Below are positions 37,446 through 47,491 of a stretch of DNA of 64,000 bases, in pieces; position 1 is the stretch's first letter, and each line of letters opens with the position of its first letter. The position numbers and the translations under genes are program-made. Source of the stretch: Candidatus Thiodiazotropha sp. (ex Codakia rugifera) (GTDB lineage: Bacteria; Pseudomonadota; Gammaproteobacteria; Chromatiales; Chromatiaceae). The DNA lies in the NCBI GenBank assembly GCA_025656675.1, contig JAHXHN010000010.1, forward strand, positions 1 through 64,000. Reading direction: 5' to 3'. The notes below the pieces were generated by a model, which was given only the letters and a program-made list of their open reading frames with translations, was not told where the DNA came from and searched no databases.

Positions 37446-38939
37446 TCACTCAGGTCGCATGTGAGGAAACAGCAGTACATCGCGAATCGAGGGTGAGTCG
37501 GTCAACAGCATAACCAGACGGTCTATACCAATCCCCTCCCCCGCAGTGGGCGGCATACCATGTTCCAGCGCACGTACATAGTCATCGTCATAGTGCATCG
37601 CTTCATCATCACCAGCCTCTTTCTCTTCCACCTGTTTGCGGAACCGTTCTGCCTGGTCCTCTGCATCGTTCAGTTCGGAAAAGCCGTTTGCGATTTCCCG
37701 TCCTCCAACAAAAAACTCAAACCGATCAGTCACGAATGGGTTGTCATCATTACGTCGTGCCAAGGGAGAAACTTCAGTGGGATAGGCGGTAATAAATGTT
37801 GGATCCATCAAACGATGCTCCACTGTTTTTTCAAAAATCTCGATCTGAACCTTGCCCAGACCATACGAGTCTTTCAAGGGAATCTCCAACCGATCGGCAA
37901 TTGCCCTGGCCTGTGCCGTATCACTTAATTGAGCCTCAGTGATGTCAGGATTGAAGTGAATGATCGATTCCGTCACAGTCATACGTTGAAAAGGGCTGCC
38001 GAAATCGTAGTGTTCTCCCTGGTATGACACCTGGGTGGTCCCCAATACATCCTGACAGAGATTGCGCAACATCTCTTCGGTGAGATCCATGAGGTCGTTG
38101 AAGTCGGCGTAGGCCTCATAGAACTCTAACATAGTGAACTCGGGATTATGCCGCGTTGAAAGCCCTTCATTACGGAAATTGCGATTGATCTCATAGACCC
38201 TTTCAAAACCACCGACTACAAGACGCTTGAGGTAGAGCTCTGGTGCAATTCGTAAAAACATATCCATGTCCAGGGCGTTGTGGCGGGTTGCAAAAGGGCG
38301 TGCTGTCGCTCCCCCCGGGATCACCTGCATCATCGGTGTTTCCACTTCCATGAAATCACGCTGATCCAGAAAGCTACGGATATACTGGACAATACGGGTA
38401 CGTAGACGGAATGTCTGTCGCGAATCGTCATTCATGATCAAATCAACATAGCGCTGACGATAGCGAATTTCCTGATCGGAAAGACCATGAAATTTTTCCG
38501 GTAGTGGTCGTAATGCCTTGGTCAAAAGGCGCACACTATCAACTTTGACCGAAAGTTCACCTGTCCTGGTCTTGAACAACACACCCTCAGCACCAATGAT
38601 GTCACCGATATCCCATTTCTTGAATTGGGTGTTATAGACACCTTCATCGAGCACATCACGCTGTACAAAGAGCTGCATTCGGCCAGACATATCCTGAAGA
38701 TGGGCGAAGCTTGCTTTTCCCATCACACGTCGGCTCATCATGCGGCCTGCCAGGTTGACCCGTAGACCCAGCTCCTCCAAGGCTTCGCCTGACTTCTCCC
38801 CATACTCTGCATGCAGCTCTCCAGCCATGCTGTTTCGTCGGAAATCATTCGGGAAGGCATTGCCATTCTCACGCATCTGCTGCAGCTTCTCTCGACGCTG
38901 AGCAACGAGCTTGTTTTCATCCTGGGTCTGGTCATTCAT
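37446..38939 (-). CDS. lysS: Lysyl-tRNA synthetase (class II)
   Basis: Charges tRNA-Lys. The 497-residue protein has the N-terminal OB-fold anticodon domain ([18 protein letters not shown]), then the class II core: motif 1 around [12 protein letters not shown], motif 2 [20 protein letters not shown], and motif 3 [20 protein letters not shown]. Length and motifs are normal. It lies downstream of prfB, the common gammaproteobacterial pair, but here 280 bases separate them and the gap holds a dispersed repeat. Confidence 0.97.
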   Translation of the reverse strand: MNDQTQDENKLVAQRREKLQQMRENGNAFPNDFRRNSMAGELHAEYGEKSGEALEELGLRVNLAGRMMSRRVMGKASFAHLQDMSGRMQLFVQRDVLDEGVYNTQFKKWDIGDIIGAEGVLFKTRTGELSVKVDSVRLLTKALRPLPEKFHGLSDQEIRYRQRYVDLIMNDDSRQTFRLRTRIVQYIRSFLDQRDFMEVETPMMQVIPGGATARPFATRHNALDMDMFLRIAPELYLKRLVVGGFERVYEINRNFRNEGLSTRHNPEFTMLEFYEAYADFNDLMDLTEEMLRNLCQDVLGTTQVSYQGEHYDFGSPFQRMTVTESIIHFNPDITEAQLSDTAQARAIADRLEIPLKDSYGLGKVQIEIFEKTVEHRLMDPTFITAYPTEVSPLARRNDDNPFVTDRFEFFVGGREIANGFSELNDAEDQAERFRKQVEEKEAGDDEAMHYDDDYVRALEHGMPPTAGEGIGIDRLVMLLTDSPSIRDVLLFPHMRPE

Positions 38940-39120
38940 GGTTTTTTCAACTCATTAAAATACTGATAACAAAGTGTGTTACTAACTCGCCAGCGTCCAA
39001 CGGATAACCACAACACGCTTTTTGATGAAGTCCAAAATCCAGTAAGTCATTGCTTCCCTGGACCCCCGATTACATTGGGATGGCGGTTTTCCTCAATACG
39101 TATTTCTGTAGCAATTATCC

Positions 39121-39144
39121 TAGTGCCTGTTAACACTAATCCAC
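39121..39144 (+). repeat. Dispersed repeat, TGCCTGTTAACACTAATCC copy
   Basis: TGCCTGTTAACACTAATCCA lies between prfB and lysS. Closely related sequence occurs at 51037-51060 (GGCCTGTTAAAACTAATCCA) and its first half at 49695-49710. All copies are intergenic. No coding region is attached. Confidence 0.5.
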
Positions 39145-39219
39145 CGTTGAAATGGGATTTGTGGGAAATCCCGGCATGCCCGGCAATCAGCGATCAACAG
39201 TGAAATCCATGATTATCGA

Positions 39220-40318
39220 TCACAAACCACTCTTGAGACTCGCCTCAATAAACATATCAAGCCCGCCATCGAGGACCGCCTGGGTATTACCCGTCTCTAC
39301 ACCTGTACGCAGGTCTTTGATCCGGGAAGCATCAAGGACATAGCTGCGGATCTGGCTGCCCCAACCAATGTCGGATTTGCTCTCTTCCAACTCCTGTTGG
39401 GTGGCATTCCGCTTCTGTACCTCGAATTCATACAGCTTGGCCTTCAGTTGCTTCATGGCCGTGGCCTTGTTCTTGTGTTGAGAACGGTCGTTTTGACACT
39501 GCACCACGATACCCGTCGGATTATGAGTGATACGTACTGCCGATTCAGTACGGTTGACGTGTTGTCCTCCCGCACCACTGGCGCGATAAACGTCAATGCG
39601 TAGATCTGCAGGATTGATATCGACTTCTATGGAGTCGTCGATCTCCGGTGAGACAAAGACAGCAGCAAATGAGGTATGGCGTCGATTTCCTGAATCGAAG
39701 GGCGATTTGCGTACCAACCGGTGAACACCTATCTCAGTGCGCAGCCAACCAAAGGCATACTCACCCTCGTATCTTATTGTCGCACTCTTGATACCCGCCA
39801 CTTCACCTGCCGAAACTTCGATCAGCTCTGTTTTAAAACCTCGATGCTCTCCCCATCGCAAGTACATACGCAGCAACATTTCCGCCCAATCCTGGGCTTC
39901 TGTACCACCGGAACCTGCCTGAATATCAACAAAAGCGTTACAAGGATCAGTCTCACCGGAAAACATACGTCGGAACTCCAGGTCAGAAACCAGCTTTTCA
40001 AAACCGGAAAGTTCATCCTCAATAGAAGCCACAGCGGCTTCCTCGCCCTCCTCTACAGCCATATCCAGCAGTTCAGCGGCGTCTGCCAAGCCATTGATAA
40101 GTGCATCAAGGGTAACAACAATCCCTTCAAGAGCGGATCGCTCCCGGCCAAGCGTTTGGGCGCGCACCTGATCATTCCAGACAGTTGGATCCTCCAGCTC
40201 TCGAAGGACTTCTGTCAGACGCTCCTGTTTGCCTTCATAGTCAAAGATACCCCCTGAGGGAGGCGACACGTCCCTTCAGGTCTGCGATCTTATGAGAAAT
40301 CGGATTTATATCTTGCAT
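39220..40318 (-). CDS. prfB: Peptide chain release factor 2 (programmed +1 frameshift)
   Basis: Recognises UGA and UAA and frees the finished protein. The first 25 codons begin at ATG 40318 ([16 protein letters not shown]) and end at an in-frame TGA at 40241-40243; a +1 shift at CTT-T-GAC then joins the long frame to 39220. The main part has the SPF anticodon-like site within its central domain region and the catalytic GGQ in [18 protein letters not shown]. Total about 365 residues, the normal RF2 length. UGA-dependent shifting gives self-regulation by RF2 level. lysS follows downstream. Confidence 0.97.
40240..40255 (-). promoter_or_regulatory. prfB programmed +1 frameshift site
   Basis: On the coding strand AGGGGG precedes TAT CTT TGA C. 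The purine-rich element acts as an internal Shine-Dalgarno sequence, CTT is the slippery codon and TGA the slow stop, exactly the conserved RF2 arrangement. Base 40243 is skipped in the shifted reading. Confidence 0.95.
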
Positions 40319-40556
40319 TGCAACACCGGCTTGCGGAAAAAGCGGGGATTCTACACCACCTGCCAGGCAGCAGAAACCTTTAACCTGTCAGATAGGTCAA
40401 ATACCTACATTTACGCAGGTAGTTTACAGAATAGAGAATGTATCGCCTCGAATGGATTCTATTGTTGACTAAAGTAGTCGTGATTTAGCTTTTCCACACG
40501 ATTTTAAAGGAAAAGCCTTATTTCTGGTGTAGTGCCCTACAAAAACACTAATCCAG

Positions 40557-41471
40557 TCAGCGGTGAGATGAGGAGAGCTTTCGCTGTCTGCTTCCTTTGG
40601 GGCTGGGGCGTTTACCCCTGTTTGATAATTTCGATTTGACCTGCTCTCTGAGGTGAGTCCACTTTTCGGCGAGTCCACCACCCTCTTGAGGCCTGTTCGA
40701 AGACACCTCTTGCTGATCAGGCTGATCAGTCTGCTTTAGCCACATATTGAACGAGTCGAGGATCTCCTTATCCCATGAGACAGGGGGCTTAACCACTCGG
40801 CTCTCTCGGTAGAGCCGTTCCAAGGTCCGCCTCTTCGGGCAGCCAGACTCTTCCATCGCCTCTCTGAGCTCTTTTTCCGCTTCCTTTATCGTATTTTCAA
40901 CAACCTTCTTTTTAACATCGAATGCCCGGGCTATAGCTGCCTCGCTGATACCGATCTCATGTTTAAAGAGGAAATAGCGCTTCATCTCGTCAGTCAGATG
41001 TTTGAAGTGCTCGATAAGCACCATCCCCCAATTACCGTCCTGTTCAATATCCCGAGGCAGATAGCTGCCCTGAGATTGATTGCTCTGGGTGGTTCCCAAT
41101 GAGGGTACAGGCCTTCCAAGGTATTGATAAAAGGAGAGTTTAAGATCCTTTGGCGTCTTGCTACTCAGACCTGCAACCACCAAGTGCCGCCATGCTGAAT
41201 AGTAGGCTGCTTTACCATACTCGCCTGTACCATACTGTCTGGCAATAAAACGATAGACACGGCCTCGATATCGCTCGTAAAAAGAGGCAAAGCCCTCTTT
41301 ATCATGCTGTAAAATCTTTCCGAGTACGGCATCGGTGTCAAATCTTCTTGAACTCACGTCAGCATTAGCTCCGAGGAGAAACCCTCCTCTCAGGTAGGTT
41401 GCTGGAAAATGCAGAATCCTTTGCCTTGCAAACATGCGGAGCGTCCTTTTCCTTATGGGTCTGTAAAGCAT
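40557..41471 (-). CDS. Sigma-70-like (ECF-type) protein with basic C-terminal extension
   Basis: A protein of up to 304 residues. A region resembling sigma factor region 2 is FASFYERYRGRVYRFIARQY (about residues 62-81), and a region 4-like helix-turn-helix is around LTDEMKRYFLFKHEIGISEA and AIARAFDVKKKVVENTIKEA (about 163-200). The usual DxxQE-type acidic run of region 2 is missing, so it may not be an active sigma factor. The last 60 residues are Lys/Arg/Ser-rich. The start is uncertain: ATG 41471 gives a 38-residue leader, while GTG 41357 has GGAG upstream and starts next to the conserved part. It is divergent from the GT2 gene over a 262-base spacer. No anti-sigma gene is adjacent. Confidence 0.6.
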   Translation of the reverse strand: MLYRPIRKRTLRMFARQRILHFPATYLRGGFLLGANADVSSRRFDTDAVLGKILQHDKEGFASFYERYRGRVYRFIARQYGTGEYGKAAYYSAWRHLVVAGLSSKTPKDLKLSFYQYLGRPVPSLGTTQSNQSQGSYLPRDIEQDGNWGMVLIEHFKHLTDEMKRYFLFKHEIGISEAAIARAFDVKKKVVENTIKEAEKELREAMEESGCPKRRTLERLYRESRVVKPPVSWDKEILDSFNMWLKQTDQPDQQEVSSNRPQEGGGLAEKWTHLREQVKSKLSNRGKRPSPKGSRQRKLSSSHR

Positions 41472-41733
41472 AGTACCGCTGGCAATTATAAATCATATGT
41501 GGTTTTTTTTCTGGATTTTGCTAAATGGCTCAAATATTTTTACAAAAAAGTCCAATCAGTAGCCACCGATTGTGTGATGCAGTACAGCACTTGCCTTTAA
41601 AGTCACGAGAGTTGATATAAACACACTTTAGTAGTGCAACCCGTAATAAGGGCTAACCCTGTGTCTGACATAAGCCATGTTCAACTGTTTTTACAGCCTG
41701 GACTGACACTGGCCCGACGTTTACTCTTGGCCT

Positions 41734-42558
41734 ATGTTGGTTTCAGTAGTCATCCCATCCTATAACCGCGCACATACCCTGCCGCGAGCCCTCGACTCCG
41801 TGTTAACCCAAAGTTATACGCCACTGGAGGTTATTGTCGTGGATGACGGTTCGAGTGATGAGACGCCAGTATTAATGAACAATCAATACAGACAATGTCG
41901 TTATATTCATCAGCCAAACCTAGGTGTCAGCAGCGCACGTAATTTGGGAATAGAAAAATCCCAGGGTGAATGGATAGCCTTTCTCGATTCTGACGATTGC
42001 TGGAAACCGGATAAACTTCAGCGACAGGCTGAGGCCTTGGGGAAATCACCTGGATGCCGCCTTTGTCATACTGAAGAGATATGGATTCGCAATGGTGTAC
42101 GAGTCAACCAGATGCATAAACACACCAAGAGTGGTGGGCACATTTTTCAGTGCTGTCTCCCCCTTTGTGTCATTTCTCCATCATCGGTTGTCCTGCATCG
42201 ATCCCTATTTGATGAATATGGTTTATTTGATACTGAATTACCGGCCTGTGAGGATTACGATCTATGGCTTCGTATTTGTGCTCAGGAGGCGGTCCTGTTT
42301 GTCGATGAACCATTGATTGAAAAGTATGGCGGCCATGACGATCAACTCTCACACCGCCATTGGGGCATGGACAGATTTCGTGTTTATGCCTTACAAAAAT
42401 TACTCGACAATCAATGCCTCGAAGATGGAGACCGACTCGCCACCATCAAGACATTGGTTAAAAAATGCGCCATCCTCGCCCAGGGCGCCGAAAAGCGTGG
42501 CTACTTTGAACGTGCGGCATACTATCGTGGCATAGAACAACGTTACCTGGCCGAATGA
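41734..42558 (+). CDS. Glycosyltransferase family 2
   Basis: A 274-residue cytoplasmic GT-A enzyme that transfers a sugar from a nucleotide-sugar donor. It starts MLVSVVIPSYNRAHTLPRAL, has VIVVDDGSSDETPVL for the nucleotide and WIAFLDSDDCWKPDKL, which holds the metal-binding DxD, with the likely catalytic acid in ACEDYDLWLR. No membrane helix is present. Acceptor and pathway are unknown; no other surface polysaccharide genes are adjacent. Overlaps the next gene by four bases (ATGA). Confidence 0.92.
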   Translation: MLVSVVIPSYNRAHTLPRALDSVLTQSYTPLEVIVVDDGSSDETPVLMNNQYRQCRYIHQPNLGVSSARNLGIEKSQGEWIAFLDSDDCWKPDKLQRQAEALGKSPGCRLCHTEEIWIRNGVRVNQMHKHTKSGGHIFQCCLPLCVISPSSVVLHRSLFDEYGLFDTELPACEDYDLWLRICAQEAVLFVDEPLIEKYGGHDDQLSHRHWGMDRFRVYALQKLLDNQCLEDGDRLATIKTLVKKCAILAQGAEKRGYFERAAYYRGIEQRYLAE

Positions 42559-43169
42559 ACTATCAGATTCAGGATACCAATCACATCAACCTGACAGTTG
42601 CACTGCCAGCAGAAGCAAAACCACTGCTCAAGGCGTTTGGATTGATACGATGGCAGCCCGTAGAGAGCATGCCCATCTATACCGGTAATGGCATACATTT
42701 GTGTGTTACCGGACCTGGAACATCTGCAGCTACGCTTGGCGTACAGTTACTGAACTCGATGACACCTGCTGGCGTTCGTACTCTATGGCTGAATAGCGGA
42801 ATATGTGGCCATGGTTCCCTTCCAGTGGGAGAGCCGCTACTGGTAGAGCGCGTGATCGATCAAGAGAGGGATAGGAGCTGGTCGCTTCATTCTCGCTTAC
42901 CGATTGCGGCAGTCACCGGTCCACTTACCTGCGTCCTGACGCCTGAGTCTGAATATCAGCAGGATATGGCCTATGATATGGAGTCTGCCGGATTTATTGA
43001 TACAGTAAGCGCCATTGGCGGGACCGAGTCGATCACAATTCTAAAAATCGTCTCAGACAATCCTGACCAACCCGCTCGCGGGATCAGCGCCAAGCGAGTA
43101 TGTGACCTATTCGAAAAACAAATCAGTTTGATTCGGGAGCTGGTTGACCAGCTGCAACATCATACATAA
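42555..43169 (+). CDS. Nucleoside phosphorylase-like (PNP/UDP family) protein
   Basis: A 204-residue member of the PNP/UDP phosphorylase fold, which cleaves N-glycosidic bonds of nucleosides. VTGPGTSAATLGVQLL, LWLNSGICGHGSLPVGEP and the late AYDMESAGFID motif, where Glu and Asp usually contact the nucleoside, are present, and KIVSDNPDQPA follows. It is shorter than classic MTA/SAH nucleosidases (about 230), and close to the futalosine hydrolase/hopanoid-phosphorylase-like branches, so the substrate is open. Four-base overlap with the GT2 gene indicates coupled translation. Confidence 0.8.
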   Translation: MNYQIQDTNHINLTVALPAEAKPLLKAFGLIRWQPVESMPIYTGNGIHLCVTGPGTSAATLGVQLLNSMTPAGVRTLWLNSGICGHGSLPVGEPLLVERVIDQERDRSWSLHSRLPIAAVTGPLTCVLTPESEYQQDMAYDMESAGFIDTVSAIGGTESITILKIVSDNPDQPARGISAKRVCDLFEKQISLIRELVDQLQHHT

Positions 43170-43262
43170 CTCACTGCCTATCATGATATTCGCCTTCAAT
43201 CTCCTTCTGCCAATGATATCTGATTTATTCGGTATACCTCTCATAGGGGGGATAACAGGTTA

Positions 43263-43988
43263 ATGGAACAAGATAAAAGGAATTCACCGCGTAAGCTGCT
43301 TGTGACAGGAGCCAGTCAGGGCATTGGCGCAGCTATCACCCGCCATTTATTGAGTGAAGGCCATCAAGTCATCGCTATAGGTAGAGATTTCACCCATTGG
43401 TCCGATCAGGCAGATCTGGAAAAGATAATCTTGGACTTATCAGATATTGACAGCTTGCCACATCATATTGGTGAAATCGCACGTGTTCATCCGGAACTGG
43501 ATGGGGTGATTCTAAATGCAGGATCGGGACGGTTTGGTTCCCTTGAAGAGTTCTCATATCAGCAGATCAGTGAACTGGTTGATATCAATCTGATACAACA
43601 TCTTTTCATTGCCCGTGCTTTGGTACCACGGCTCAAGAAGCTTGGTAGAGGGGATCTGGTCATTATAGGCTCAGAAGCTGCACTGACCGGAGGTCGCAGA
43701 GGTGCCATCTACTCAGCCTGTAAATTTGCCTTAAGAGGTTTTGCCCAATCACTGCGTGCAGAGTGCAGCAGTAGCGGCGTGAGGGTCTGCCTCATCAACC
43801 CGGGTATGGTGGATACAGGTTTTTTTGACAATCTTGACTTCATGCCAGGTGAGTTACCGGAGCATGCACTACGTCCTGGAGACATTGCTGAGACAGTCAA
43901 CCTCGTTTTGCAGGCCCCCCCGGGGACAGTGTTTGATGAGATCAATCTCAACCCGTTGAAAAAGGTCATTCAAACTAAAAAAACATGA
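43263..43988 (+). CDS. Short-chain dehydrogenase/reductase
   Basis: A 241-residue NAD(P)H oxidoreductase of the SDR family. The cofactor motif is TGASQGIGAAI (residues about 15-25), VILNAGSGRFG replaces the usual NNAG, and the catalytic set is Ser in GSEAALTG with YSACKFALRGF holding Tyr and Lys. Substrate cannot be inferred. Starts 93 bases after the phosphorylase-like gene and overlaps trmO by four bases. Confidence 0.92.
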   Translation: MEQDKRNSPRKLLVTGASQGIGAAITRHLLSEGHQVIAIGRDFTHWSDQADLEKIILDLSDIDSLPHHIGEIARVHPELDGVILNAGSGRFGSLEEFSYQQISELVDINLIQHLFIARALVPRLKKLGRGDLVIIGSEAALTGGRRGAIYSACKFALRGFAQSLRAECSSSGVRVCLINPGMVDTGFFDNLDFMPGELPEHALRPGDIAETVNLVLQAPPGTVFDEINLNPLKKVIQTKKT

Positions 43989-44695
43989 ATTTTGAATTTC
44001 AAACGATTGGCCTCATTCACTCCTGCTTCAAGGAGAAATTCGGCATCCCCAGACAATCCCGGTTAATACCTGAAGCAGAAGCCCGCCTGGAGATCCTGTC
44101 TCCCTTCAACCGGGCCGAAGCATTTCGTGAATTGAGGGACTACTCCCATCTCTGGATTACATTCGTCTTTCACGCCTCAACCAGAAGGGAGTGGAAACCT
44201 ACAGTGCGCCCGCCCCGTCTCGGAGGAAATCAACGGGTTGGTGTATTTGCTTCACGTAGTCCGTTCCGTCCCAATCCCATCGGCCTCTCCGTAGTCAATT
44301 TGCTTGATCTGGAGCTTTCCAACAGCAGCGTAAACCTGCACATTGGCGGAATCGACCTGCTCGACGGCACGCCAGTGCTTGATATCAAACCCTATATTCC
44401 TTACGTAGACGCTGTTCCTGACGCCCGTAGCGGTTTTGCACCTTCGCCACCAGCCAGAGAGATAGACCTGATCTTCTCCGCTGAGGCAGAATCGGTTCTG
44501 CAGCAACTCTCTGAGCATCAATCGGCTCATCTCATGCAATTGATCAAGCGTATCTTGCAGAATGACCCACGTCCCGCCTATCTGAATGATAATAAAAGAA
44601 ACCGATTTGGAATGCGGCTTTACGATTTCAACATCCGATGGGAGGTGAGTGGAAAATCTTTCCTTATCACTCACCTGGAGACAGTTACAGATTAA
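43985..44695 (+). CDS. trmO: tRNA N6-methyltransferase TrmO
   Basis: Methylates the N6-threonylcarbamoyl group of t6A37 in tRNA-Thr with SAM. The 236-residue protein starts MNFEFQTIGLIHSCFKEKFG, and has IPRQSRLIPEAEARLEI, the signature RPPRLGGNQRVGVFASRSPF segment (about residues 75-94) and RPNPIGLSVVNLLDLE, all TrmO (YaeB/TsaA) motifs. The N-terminal domain is a beta-barrel with bound SAM; the C-terminal part binds the tRNA. It overlaps the SDR gene by an ATGA. Confidence 0.96.
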   Translation: MNFEFQTIGLIHSCFKEKFGIPRQSRLIPEAEARLEILSPFNRAEAFRELRDYSHLWITFVFHASTRREWKPTVRPPRLGGNQRVGVFASRSPFRPNPIGLSVVNLLDLELSNSSVNLHIGGIDLLDGTPVLDIKPYIPYVDAVPDARSGFAPSPPAREIDLIFSAEAESVLQQLSEHQSAHLMQLIKRILQNDPRPAYLNDNKRNRFGMRLYDFNIRWEVSGKSFLITHLETVTD

Positions 44696-44959
44696 CTATC
44701 TGAAGGATGAGAATGTGGCTGTCGTTACATATTCTCTCTACATTAACCCTTTAAAATCAATTATTTCGAGTAATCTGTAAAATTAGATAATTTATTACTG
44801 TTTTCCTCAATGAGAGCTTTCGGTTAGCTTAACAAACCGTTATCATTCTCCTGATCAGACAAGCATTTACGCTCATAAGCAAAGGTCACACATCGAATTG
44901 CGGTCCTATTGTCATTGAGTAGGTATAATATTCCTGAAACGCAACATATCCGGACCCCG

Positions 44960-47416
44960 ATGAGCAACGACAAATCTGTCACAACAACAACAAAACCGGA
45001 CTTGGTACACTCCTTTCTTCACCAAGTACCTGGCAGGGTCTCAGCCATACTGGAAAATTGGCATCAGCTTGTGCATAGCGACTGGGATGGTGCCTTACTG
45101 GACACGCTGGTTGAACGTATCTCAACATTGGCCGAATCGGGCAGTAAATTCGGTGTACCCCAAATTACCCAGAGTGGCAAATCACTCATCAGCCACCTCA
45201 GTGACTACCATGGTACCGGGCTGAAGCCACAACATGATGATGTGGTCGCCCTGGACGGTTTGGTGCATGCTTTTAAGGATGCAGCCATTCAGGCCTGTAA
45301 CCAACAAGCCGAGATACTGGCAAGTAAAGCCCCGGCAGCAATGCCTGATGGCCCTGACTTCAGCGGGGAGAACAAGGTTTTCATACTCGGCATTGACGAG
45401 GCCCTGGCAGCCAATTTGACAAGGCACCTTCAAGTCCATCACTTCGATGTGGTGTTTCTTAACGATACTGAAGAGATTATTCACCATTACACAATCAATC
45501 AGGATGAACCTTGCTACCTGATCAGCCACATTGACAGACTCCCTAAGCTCTTCCCTGAATCAAAATCAGGCGGTCTGTGGAATAAAAGCAATGGACTACC
45601 TGGACTTCCGGTAGCCTTCATCGCTGACTCCGCAGACCTCAAAACACGTCTCTCTGCGATGCGTGTTGATGCCAGCGCGTATTGGGCAAAACCGATTGAT
45701 CCCTACATGGTGGCAAAGCGCATTCATGAGCTCTCTTCATCCGATTCACATGCGGCTTATCGTGTATTAATCGTGGAGGATGATCCTGCACAGGCAGACT
45801 TTGCCGATGCCATCCTCAGTAAGTCCAATTTTAATTGTCGCAGTGTGACCGATCCGATGCTGGTCATGGATGAACTGCAGGAGTTTAAACCCGATTTAAT
45901 TCTCATGGATCTCTACATGCCTGGCGCAAGCGGCACTGAGCTTACAACTGTCATTCGCGAAGACAATCAGTTTGTCGATATTCCCATCGTATTTTTATCC
46001 GGCGAACAGGACCTTGACAAACAGTTGAGTGCCCTCAGCTTCGGTGGTGAGGATTTTCTCTCCAAACCTATTGCTCCCAAGCACCTGATTTCGACTGTCA
46101 CCAACCGTATTCGTCGTGCCCGCCAACTCAGCCACCGCCTGCATGGACATACTCGCGGTGAAAAAGAGACCGGCCTTCATTCTCGTAATTATCTACTTGA
46201 ACGCCTGGATGCCCTTCTGCTGGCTGACTCGCCTATTGATGAAATCACCGGTGTATTCTTTTTGCAAATAGACAATCCAGAGGAGCTGATCGCATCAGTC
46301 GGCATTGGTGGTCTTGACGCTGTACTTGCTGTGATCGCCACTCACCTCAAAGCGCATCTTCAGAGCCAGGATATTCTGACTCGGTTTGGCGACAACAGCC
46401 TAAGCCTGCTTGCACTACGCCCCACACAGGATGATCTGAAAACCTTTGGTGAAGAGCTGTGTCGGTCAATATCACAACAGATTATTGAAGTCGACAACAC
46501 CACGGTTGGTGTCACACTCAGTATCGGCATCTACCCCGTAGAAAATGGCAATCAGGATTCACGTTCAATTATCTCCCATGCACAGATTGCCAGTCGAGAA
46601 GCTCAAGAGTCAGGTGGCAACCAAGTCAAGCTTGTTGAACCTGAAAAACAGGTACAGAAGGAAGGTAATGAGAACATCGATATGGGGTCATTGATACAAA
46701 AGGCCCTCGATGAGAACTACTTCGATATCTTCTTCCAACCTGTGGTGGCACTTCAGGGCTCAACCCAGGCTCACTACCAAACCCTGTTGCGTCTTCAGGA
46801 ACCGGATGGCACCCTTCACAGGGCCGCTGACTTCATCCCCACTGCGGAAGAGCTGGGAATGATCAGTAAAGTTGACCAATGGACTACCCGGCGAGCCATC
46901 AATGTTATCAACGAACATAAAGTACAAGGCAACCAACTCCATCTGTTTGTCTCACAATCAACCGACCTTCTGGAAAACATGGAGCGGCTTACCTGGCTAC
47001 GTGAAAAACACCGTAGTGGCCATATTAGTAAAGAGACGCTGACCTTCGAATTCAATATCGCTGAAGTAGCAAAAAATCTAAAATCCGCCAAGATATGCTT
47101 CGATATTTTAAGCAAGATTGGGATCACCTGTCTGCTGACCCGTGTTACCAACACGCCAGAAACCGAACGCATAATCAGACACCTGCCCATAAGCTTTGTA
47201 AAGCTTGACTACAGCTTACTCCAGGATCCTGCGGAGGGCCTCAAACATCTTATCGAACTCGCACACCAAATTGACATCAAAGTAATTGCCCCACAGGTAG
47301 AAGACCCACGCAGTATTGCTGTCCTGTGGAGTAGTGGTGCCGATTATGTACAGGGCAATTTCGTACAACGACCGGAAAATAACCTGATCTATGATTTTAA
47401 CGAATCCGTGCTCTGA
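44960..47416 (+). CDS. Receiver-GGDEF-EAL protein with degenerate catalytic motifs (FimX-like)
   Basis: An 818-residue cytoplasmic signalling protein. The N terminus (1-110) is helical, possibly Hpt-like. A first receiver-like domain (about 125-255) lacks the phospho-Asp site. The second receiver (about 266-385) is intact: DD in VLIVEDDPAQ, phospho-acceptor Asp317 in LILMDLYMPG, Lys369 in LSKP. The GGDEF domain has RFGDNSLSLL (about 472) in place of GGDEF, and the EAL domain has YQTLLRL (about 606) in place of ExLLR with E as metal ligand; the late QG of VQGNF remains. Both enzymes should be inactive. This is the design of FimX, a c-di-GMP receptor controlling type IV pili; pilT and pilU are in this window. 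ATG 44960 is preferred over TTG 44909. Function by FimX analogy is inference. Confidence 0.85.
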   Translation: MSNDKSVTTTTKPDLVHSFLHQVPGRVSAILENWHQLVHSDWDGALLDTLVERISTLAESGSKFGVPQITQSGKSLISHLSDYHGTGLKPQHDDVVALDGLVHAFKDAAIQACNQQAEILASKAPAAMPDGPDFSGENKVFILGIDEALAANLTRHLQVHHFDVVFLNDTEEIIHHYTINQDEPCYLISHIDRLPKLFPESKSGGLWNKSNGLPGLPVAFIADSADLKTRLSAMRVDASAYWAKPIDPYMVAKRIHELSSSDSHAAYRVLIVEDDPAQADFADAILSKSNFNCRSVTDPMLVMDELQEFKPDLILMDLYMPGASGTELTTVIREDNQFVDIPIVFLSGEQDLDKQLSALSFGGEDFLSKPIAPKHLISTVTNRIRRARQLSHRLHGHTRGEKETGLHSRNYLLERLDALLLADSPIDEITGVFFLQIDNPEELIASVGIGGLDAVLAVIATHLKAHLQSQDILTRFGDNSLSLLALRPTQDDLKTFGEELCRSISQQIIEVDNTTVGVTLSIGIYPVENGNQDSRSIISHAQIASREAQESGGNQVKLVEPEKQVQKEGNENIDMGSLIQKALDENYFDIFFQPVVALQGSTQAHYQTLLRLQEPDGTLHRAADFIPTAEELGMISKVDQWTTRRAINVINEHKVQGNQLHLFVSQSTDLLENMERLTWLREKHRSGHISKETLTFEFNIAEVAKNLKSAKICFDILSKIGITCLLTRVTNTPETERIIRHLPISFVKLDYSLLQDPAEGLKHLIELAHQIDIKVIAPQVEDPRSIAVLWSSGADYVQGNFVQRPENNLIYDFNESVL

Positions 47417-47491
47417 GCCATTCACTGCTTCCGGCGTCATCGCTACACCAGTGTGAAATGTTGCTGTAAGAAACCACGGAGTCATACCGCC

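Noticed and set aside
40244-40269. Reading prfB as starting at 40269
   Set aside because: The internal start would omit the conserved RF2 N terminus; the canonical ATG at 40318 and the TGA frameshift site explain the locus fully.
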